DNA of 64,000 nucleotides from the NCBI GenBank assembly GCA_030549335.1, contig CM060191.1:60585947-60649946 (forward strand), given 5' to 3'. The stretch is from Pontederia crassipes (Eukaryota; Streptophyta; Magnoliopsida; Commelinales; Pontederiaceae). Shown here one piece after another: positions 56,508 through 64,000 of the stretch; the stretch's first letter is position 1; the number at the start of each line of letters is the position of its first letter. A model generated the notes under the pieces. The model did not search any database. It had not been told where the DNA came from and saw nothing but the letters and a program-made list of their open reading frames with translations. The translations under genes and the position numbers were made by a program.

Positions 56508-57754
56508 ATGTCACTATTTTTAGAAGAAGGTCATTCTATTTTTGACCCACCGAGTTTTAAAGATCATTCTTTTTCTTCTTGGAAAATTAGAATGAAAGCT
56601 TATATTTGTTCTATTGATTTTGATATATGGGAAATTTTGGAAAATGGTTTTTAAAAGCCAAAGAAAATTATAAATGGTGTTTCTATTGATCTTCCATTTT
56701 TTTTAATATGACGATTTTCAAATGTCGATTGAAAAACTTGACTACAATGCCAAAAATGTCTTTTATTCCTCTTTAGATTCTTATAGTATGAATCTTATTT
56801 CTAAATGCTCAACTTCTCATGAGATTTGGCAAGTTTTGTTAAATAGTTATGAAAGGAGTGACTTTGACAAAAATGACACATCGTATGTGGACAATGAAGA
56901 AAATAATAGTTTTACATCCACGACATTCAAAGATGAAGTGTTATGCTTAATGGACAAAAGTGAGGATAATAAGGTAACGTCAACTTCATCTTCTTCTTCT
57001 AGTGATAGTGATGATGATATTGATATTGCTCTTGATGTTCATAAAGAATTTTTATCTCTTATTCAAAAGCATCTTTCTCAACAAAAAGAAAAATGAAACA
57101 TTAATGAATGAGTATATTGCTTTGAAAAATGATTTTGAAAATTTTAAAAATGAAAAGGATGCATGCTTAATTAAAAATGAAACTTTGATAAAGAAAATTG
57201 ATTCACTCTTATTGGAAATTAAAAATTATGAAGTTTTGAAGGTAGAAAACTCAAAGTTGATTGTATTATAAAATGAATCACAAAAGAAAATAACTTATTT
57301 ACAAAATACTTCACATAATAAAAGTGCTATGCCTTTGAAAAATATTAGGAATGTTCAAAATCCTATTAAAATGTTTGCAAACTCTAATGATTATAGAAAG
57401 GAAATGAACTTGAAGAAAAATGTCAAAAATACAAAAGGATATTATTTGAAATATTCTTATTCTTCAAAATCAAAGCATGCCAATGATTATTATTTGAATA
57501 ATAAACATTATTATGATCGCTCTTTTAATGTTAAACATTTTCATGCTTCTAATTTTGATTATTCAAAGTTGAAATTTGATCAAAATAATTGTGTTATACC
57601 ATATACTATTTGTCATTGTTGTAATGCTCATGGTCATTATTCATTTAAATGTCAAATTAAAAAATCTACTAATATGGGCATGAAATTGATGTGGATTCCT
57701 AAAGGAACCAAAATTAATCATTGGACCCAAACAAGTTTGGGTACCAAAATGTAA
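56508..57754 (+). pseudogene. Copia gag, decayed
   Basis: Starts at ATG 56508 (DPPSFKDHSFSSWKIRMKAY, then SIDFDIWEILENG) with a stop at ~56651. It continues at 56722-57096 (LDYNAKNVFYSSLDSYSMNL, SKCSTSHEIWQVLLNSYE) with an apparent internal deletion after that. A Ser/Asp-rich tract and a coiled-coil-like Lys/Glu/Asn-rich segment (~57000-57270, frameshifted) follow, then 57329-57754 with the zinc knuckle CHCCNAHGHYSFKC and a closing MWIPKGTK motif typical of copia gag just before protease. Three frame breaks. No protease follows. Confidence 0.88.
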
Positions 57755-60700
57755 ATAATTTTTGTTTGTAGGTGTGCTTCACAAGGAATAAGAAGAATGA
57801 TTCAAGCAAAGTGAAGGCACACAACTTTTGGTAAAGTATCATTGAAGTAAAATTTTTTCTTCACGTATTGTGACATATCATATCTAAAAAATGAACATTT
57901 AATGTGTTCATTCTTAATCATGATTATACACAAGCTCAAATGCATAAAAGTCTTAAAATCTTCATGTTAACAAAAAATTATGATACTTTCTATGATTAAG
58001 TGTGAATGTGCATTTTGATTTGATATACAAAATTTTTGATGATTTTGTGACTTGAACTAAATATCTATTTTATGTAAGTTGTATTTTTATTTTGATGATA
58101 AATACTTGTATATAAAATTAAAATGATCTTACTTTTACTCATAAATATCTAAGATATTTGGGTTTATCTTGATATTTTTAAATATTTGTGAGGAGTACAT
58201 AATGATGATATTTTGAATTTAATTTTGTGCAATAATTATTTGAGATTTAAATTTATTTACTAGTTATCATAATTTTTACATAAGACTATGATTATTTTTT
58301 TAAAAAAAAGGTAAATTCTTGTGCATAATTGGACCATTCTATTTTGAAAATTATTATGTCTACATATGCTTAACCCTTAAAAATGTGAGCAAGTATAATT
58401 GATTATGCTATTATTAGCTTTTATTTAGACATTTGATGCATTATAATTTTGAAATTAAAAAGGACTTATAAATTTGGAATTTAAACATAAGAACAACTTT
58501 TTTAAAACAAAGTTAGAGAGAGTTTTAAATTTTGATATCATAATTTCTTTTGACTTGTGATAATGTACTTGAAAAATACCCTTCCTCACATGTTAAATAA
58601 AGTAAACTATATGCATATATTAATCCATTGCCACATCTATTGTAATTGTCATTATGATTTGGCAAAAGAAAATGATATATGTGATCATCTTTGATAGATA
58701 TTTTATCTATTAATATTTGAGAATCATTTATGCAAAATTAAGTTGAATACAAATTTAAGAAATATTTTGGACATCATTATGTTTACTTTTATGAATCTAT
58801 ACATGTTCATGATAATGCTTGAAATATAATTTCTATTTGTTATGCATATAAATTTCATGATCACCATTTTCTTTTATGCGTAATTGAACAAACTAATCAT
58901 GGTGAAATGAAATTATTTATAAAAAGATATGTGACTAACAACCTTGTATCCAGATTTGGTACCAAAATTGATCTTTTACTTGTAGGTTTGCATCACATGA
59001 AAAGAAAAATGAAAATAAAGTTAAAATGAGATGGACACATAAAGTTTTCGATAAAAGTATTTTGTGTACGAAAATGAAAATTTGAATTCATTTTAATGTG
59101 ATGCATATTTATGCTTTGGATTTGTTTATTTATTATCATAAAGATAAACATTGACAAAATATTATGATTTTTATGCATACTAAAATTATCTTGCTTATCT
59201 AATCTTATAAATCCCTGTATTACTCATTTTGATTAAATATGCTTAAAAATTATGATCATTGCTAAGTTGATATTTTTGGACTATCATGCTAATTTAATGT
59301 GAAAAAATCATATTTGATGAAATAAGAGCATTTATATCAATATTAAAATTTTCATGCATGATTCTTCACACTCAAAATATGTTGATTATGGTATTAAGCA
59401 TGTATAATTGATTTATATGAACCTTGTGTACTATTTTGCATCTTGATATTTGTGATCCTACAATGATTCAATATAGTTAAAAGATGCCTATAATTTTGAA
59501 GAATAAAAGAATTATATTTTTATGAGTAAAAATTATTAAATGGTTGTGTTGGATTGAAATTTGATTATCACATGTTTTTTATGACACTTGATGTTTTAAT
59601 ATATTGAATTAAGAATCGAATATCTTTTGAATATTTAGAAATGCAAACTTATGAAAAATTTATAAATTAATATATAATATCTTCTTATTGACTTGTGATA
59701 ATATATGCTTGCAAAATTTATGTTGTTCACATGTCAAAGGAAAGATGATTATATGCATATTTCTCCTCTCGCCATATTTATTATCATGACTATTTTTTTT
59801 GGCAAAAGGAAAAGACATATAAAAATATGAATGCTAAGTCTTCTAAACTTGAATAACTTTTTGTTTATCTATAAAGAAGACTTCATATTTATAATAAACA
59901 TGTTTGACACTATATTTATATGACTCTTATGTTATGAGCTTTATGTGCATGAACATATTATGAATTTTGACTTATCATTTATACATGTATATTATGATGT
60001 GGAATAAGATGATTGATCATATTGGTGTTCCATTTGAAAATTATTGCATAATACATGTAATTGTTAAACTCTATGCTTATGCACATATTTGAAATGAATC
60101 ATATCACTAAAGAAATCATATACATCTTCTATTAAAGTTAATTTGTATGTTCATTTTTGTGAAATACTTTGACATGTATTTTATTTTTTCATATTTGAAA
60201 TTATCATGTCATGAAATGAAAGTTATTTCTCTCATTCATAATTTGAAATAACTAAAGAAAGAAGGAGCATATAAAAGACTAAATTTTGAATACCTTTTAG
60301 TTTCATTTCTTGTCACCAATTTTGATAAATATCTTGTGACAAAGAAAGAAAAAGAAAAATGGATTTGAGTGAGTGCAAACACAAATTTTATGGTAAAGGT
60401 ATTGATTTAAACTTGGATATATTTTTGTGTCACAATTATTTGTGCTTGTCTATTAGTAATCATAATTTGTGCACAAACCTATGCTTATTGGAAAAATAAT
60501 TTTTAGGTGTATGTTTGACTTTGAAAATGCTTATACTATTTATCATGCTTAGTCGTTAAAATTTGTGAGTATATATATTTATTTAGTCATCTACTAATTT
60601 TTTATGCTTTGTAAAATTGAAATTGAAAGAAGTTTTAGTTAAAATTTGGGAAACTTTTAAAATATCATATACCTCACTTGTATTTTTCTTGATAAATAAA

Positions 60701-61360
60701 CTCTTGTTCTATAAGATTAATGTGCATTAATTTATATTATCATGATTTGTTATCATTTGAGTAGCCATATATTATATGATACATGATTATCTATAAAATT
60801 TGAAATGATATGGTATCATATTATAAGGCGTTTTGACTTGTATACTAATGTATTTACATTTGAGATATTTATGTTATATCATGAAAAATATCAACTATAT
60901 GAGTTATATGAGCATGGATTTACATTTTCATGATTTGAAAAATTATTTTATTATCATATCTTAGTACAAATCCTTTAATTTTCAAATCTTTATGTTATGA
61001 AAATTAAATTTTAACTCATTATTCACAATGTTATATTGTTATTGATTCTTTCAAAAAAAAAGATAAACATATAAATGATTAAAGTAACATAAAAAAAGAG
61101 AGAAATTTGATCATGATAGGGGGATCTTGTTCAAAAGTTTAAAAGATTATTTTCTCCCTTCACTTTGAATATTATTTTGTTACCATCTATCTTTATTGTC
61201 AAATCCTTGATTATTTGATATAATTCAGTTTAGATTTGACATATCATTATTGTCTCAAAGTTTTATACAATATTTTAATTCCTTATATGATATTTTGAGA
61301 CATATTATTCATAACTCCTAATTAAATTTGATTTCATTTTTACCTCTATGAACCGGTCAT
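57755..61360. repeat. Diverged long repeats filling the pol position
   Basis: 57720-57840, 58945-59065 and ~60300-60420 share a pattern: a GGTACCAAAAT-like start, a TTGTAGGT(G/T)TGC(T/A)TCACA block, then TTTTGGTAAAGTAT or a variant. Later landmarks recur too, such as TTGACTTGTGATAAT at 58553 and 59690 and GGCAAAAGRAAA at ~58665 and ~59800. Period is about 1.15-1.3 kb, two to three copies, much diverged. Very AT-rich; no pol motif in any frame. Confidence 0.55.
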
Positions 61361-61738
61361 AAACTTAGGGGGAGCTATTTTTGCCTATTGCATATATTGT
61401 TACTTGTATGACAAAAGGGGGAGAAATATATTGTAAGGAGGATGACATTGTTATGGGAAATTTATATATTGTTTCTTATATACTTCGTGTGCAAATTATT
61501 TTTTGATGAAACAAAAGGGGGAGAAATATAGGAGAAATATGATAAAAATATAAGAGAAATTTATATAGATGTGAACCTCCTGAATATAACTCTATATGAA
61601 AAGTACCTTACAATTAAGACTTATGTGCATATCTACTATTGTAAGAAAAACTTAGTTTTAGGGGGAGTGAAATTTCGACTTTGATATATTTTCCTTCCCA
61701 ATTTATATACTTTTCATATTTTTCAGCTTGTCTTCATC

Positions 61739-61752
61739 AAAAAGGGGAAGAT
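61739..61752 (+). other. Polypurine tract of the copia-type element
   Basis: AAAAAGGGGAAGAT, directly before the 3' LTR. Several further GGGGGAG-type tracts lie upstream (61370, 61430, 61520, 61660). Confidence 0.8.
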
Positions 61753-63467
61753 TGTTGGAGCAAAGTTGTTAATACATATATAATTATATTTTGATGATAC
61801 AAACCTCAAATGATTAAGAGTTATATTTAAAATGTTGAAAAAGTTTAAATAGAAATGAGTGACTTCATACACTAAACTTTCAATTAATATTTGTCTATGT
61901 TTGCATGAAATTTATATTAAGAGGTGAATATAAAGTTATAGATAACTTTCTTATCTTTCTAGAAAATTAAGAATCACCTCATTGGGACAATCACATAAAA
62001 CGCTATGTTTAAATGAAGCTTGAAAAGTTGAAATTGCATTTGATATTTTTATGTACTAAACTTGTACTTAATATTTGAGTATTCCATCATGAGATTTAGA
62101 TAAAAAGATTAATATAAAATTATATATAATTCTCTTATATTTTCATAGAATTAAGAATCACCTCATTTGGACAATCATATCAAAAGTTATGCCAAAAATA
62201 GTGAAGATCGACAAGTTCTATTCGAAGTTGATAATTTTATGTGCTGAACTTTCATTAAATATTTGATTACTTTAAAAATTGTAAATAAAAGTGTTAGCTT
62301 TTCATATAATCAAATATCATCTCATTTGGATACTGGTATGAAAAGTTATGTATAAAAGAGTAAATATATAAAATGTTTCATTTGAAATGGACAATTTTAT
62401 GCACTGAACTTTGATTGAATATTTGACTATGATCTCATTGGATTTTGAATGAATGATGAATACAAAAGTTGTAGAGCATTTTGTTATCTTTTCATAGAAT
62501 TAACTATCAACTCATTTGGATATTTGTGCAAAAAGTTATGTATAAAAGAGTGCAGGTCTATCAGGCTGTCAATGACAAAACGGTCGACCGTTATGGGTAA
62601 AAAGGATGCACGATTTAAAACGGACGATCGAAGGTGTTATCGGAATGATCGCTAATCACAGAGACCAAAGACATTTCTAAAACGGACGACCGAAACATTA
62701 ACGGTCGACCATTATGGGAGCAAAAGCAACAATAACGGCTGAAATCCTTCTACAAACTACCATCAATGGAGAACTTCGTAGAAAAGACAAGCGCAACGGC
62801 TAGTTACTATTCATAATGGTCGACCGTTATCTAAAATGGTCGACCGTTATAGAGCTGACAGCACAATCTTTTTGAATTACTTTACAACGACCAAATTTTT
62901 AAGAGAAGCCTATAAAAGGAATTTAAAAAATTGAAGGAAGACCAACTAAGCAAGGCAAATCATTCTAGAGATCCCTTCAAATTCAAAGCATTTTTCTTGC
63001 GCCAAAGTTGCAAATCATCCATTTTCTCTTCTAGTTTCTTAGTGAAAACATTATTTGTAAGAAGAGAGCATCGGGGAGAATTCTTGTTTAGATAGTTTTT
63101 TAGAGCTCCTTGTAAGAAGATGTGTGCCTTACCTCTTGAGCAAAGAAGAAGATGTTATGGTGTAAAAAGGTTTATTCTCTCCCTACAAGAAAAGAGAAAG
63201 CTAGTGAAGCTCCGACGGTCTCAAGATCGAGAAGTCGGAGCGGGAACGTAGGCCAAGGTGTGGCTGAACCTCGGCAATAAATCACTGTGCATCTCGAGTT
63301 TATCTTTCTCTCTCCTTTCTACTCTATTATGCATGTGATTTGATTGCTATTGTGTTGGTTTAAATATTAACGAATCAATTTTAAGCTTCCGTGATGATTT
63401 TCGTAAAATCGATATTTTCGATTTAAACACCAATTCACCCCTCCTCTTGGTGCCTTGTGATCCTACA
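61753..63467 (+). repeat. 3' LTR of the copia-type element
   Basis: 1715 bp. It lacks ~30 bases near 62273 and one palindromic segment near 62585 relative to the 5' LTR. Same TATA box and palindromes. Confidence 0.9.
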
Positions 63468-64000
63468 GAACCTTCAAGTATGAACACTTTTGGATGGAAT
63501 ACATTGAACAAAGGGCAATAGTGCAAAGGAAATGGAATCATTTAACAGACATAAAAAAACAAAAAACACTAAAATGGAATAAGACATATTTAGGAAAACT
63601 TGAAAAACAAGTTAAACAACATATCCACGATTTAGGACGGAGGGACACAACTACTTTTTATATTTGACCATGAGTTGGGTAAACTCAAATCATTTTATAA
63701 CCTTCATGTTTCCTTATTAAGACAAATAAGTTTGAAATGATGGGGCAATGCTAGAAGTAATTGGCTAAAAGATGGGAACAATAATACAAATTTTTTTTAT
63801 CTAACAACTCTAATTAGGCAAAAGAAAAATCTCATCACATTTATAAAAGACCAAGATGGTAACACTATCACGAATGGACTTGAAATCAAGGACCTATTTG
63901 TTGAACACTATAAGACATTTTGGCAATGCTAACAAAATTTTATAGCAAACACTGAATGGACAACCCTACCTTCTCTTACATCTAGTTGGCATCAACGCAT
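63468..64000 (+). pseudogene. LINE ORF2 fragment before the RT domain, runs off the window
   Basis: Joined to 54696-54708 it reads RTFKYEHFWMEYIEQRAIVQ, then KWNKTYLGKLEKQVKQHI. This is the region between endonuclease and reverse transcriptase in plant L1-like ORF2 (F(R/K)YE.W, WNK..FG). After a stop at ~63664 and frame changes it continues with DGNNNTNFFYLTTLIRQKKN, equivalent to the family's GD.NT.FFH.....RR.N segment, and YKTFW. RT proper would lie beyond the window end. Confidence 0.8.

Larger units (their letters stand above)
54709..63467 (+). mobile_element. Non-autonomous Ty1/copia-type element without pol
   Basis: 8759 bp with the perfect TSD GAACC (54704-54708 and 63468-63472), inserted in LINE ORF2. 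LTRs are 54709-56452 (1744 bp) and 61753-63467 (1715 bp), TGTTGGAGCA...GATCCTACA. PBS 56455-56466; PPT AAAAAGGGGAAGAT adjoining 61753. A decayed gag occupies 56508-57754. The following ~4 kb encodes nothing and consists of diverged long repeats. Several GGGGGAG tracts occur at 61370-61665. Gag style and PPT resemble the SIRE/Maximus copia lineage; that placement is tentative. LTRs differ by many substitutions and a ~30-bp deletion, so it is older than the element at 40001. Confidence 0.9.

Overview
The window is nuclear DNA of a flowering plant; species and clade cannot be fixed from sequence alone. It is AT-rich and gene-poor, and is built mostly of transposable elements. The one host gene family is a G-type (bulb) lectin S-domain receptor-like kinase (SRLK) with intron-less exons. 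There are no bacterial operons, CRISPR arrays or credible tRNA/rRNA genes. I recognise no intact, ordinary protein-coding gene; the best is a kinase-domain ORF in the second SRLK copy.

Layout. A tandem segmental duplication organises the left 39 kb: copy A is 1 to ~21345 (it may begin before the window) and copy B is ~25219 to ~39010. Each copy carries one SRLK on the minus strand. In A (4362-5735) only the ectodomain remains; it has a premature TGA and is fused to a truncated FAR1/MULE transposase relic where the transmembrane and kinase part should be. In B the ectodomain (29789-31162) has a 1-nt frameshift and is separated from its transmembrane-kinase part (26356-27444) by a 2.3 kb solo LTR. 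Comparing A with B exposes copy-specific insertions with clear target-site duplications (TSDs): hAT-type elements at 7044-8031 and 31858-32587 (8 bp), long-TIR MULE-type elements at 11999-13016 and 36471-37364 (9 bp), a decayed Ty3/gypsy element at 13459-20646 (5 bp), and the solo LTR at 27445-29788 (5 bp). Between the copies lie a copia gag relic and AT-rich repeats.

The right 25 kb is a nest of elements in one broken LINE. LINE ORF1 (DUF4283 plus zinc knuckle) lies at 39190-40000 and 42546-43303, ORF2 endonuclease at 53822-54055, and a later ORF2 part at 63468-64000. Three elements split it: a gag-only copia element (40001-42545, TSD TTCTC), a gypsy-type LTR whose 3' half is amplified into five 1764-bp tandem units (43438-53815), and a copia element with a decayed gag and no recognisable pol (54709-63467, TSD GAACC).

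Most unusual observations: (1) the 5 x 1764-bp array, itself made of ~130-200 bp sub-repeats, with a junction suggesting collapse of an LTR element; (2) an LTR-derived in-frame start and hydrophobic leader joined to the SRLK transmembrane-kinase part; (3) palindromic-motif clusters in LTRs, with two members of one gypsy LTR family carrying different palindromes at the same internal position; (4) non-autonomous gag-bearing copia elements without pol.
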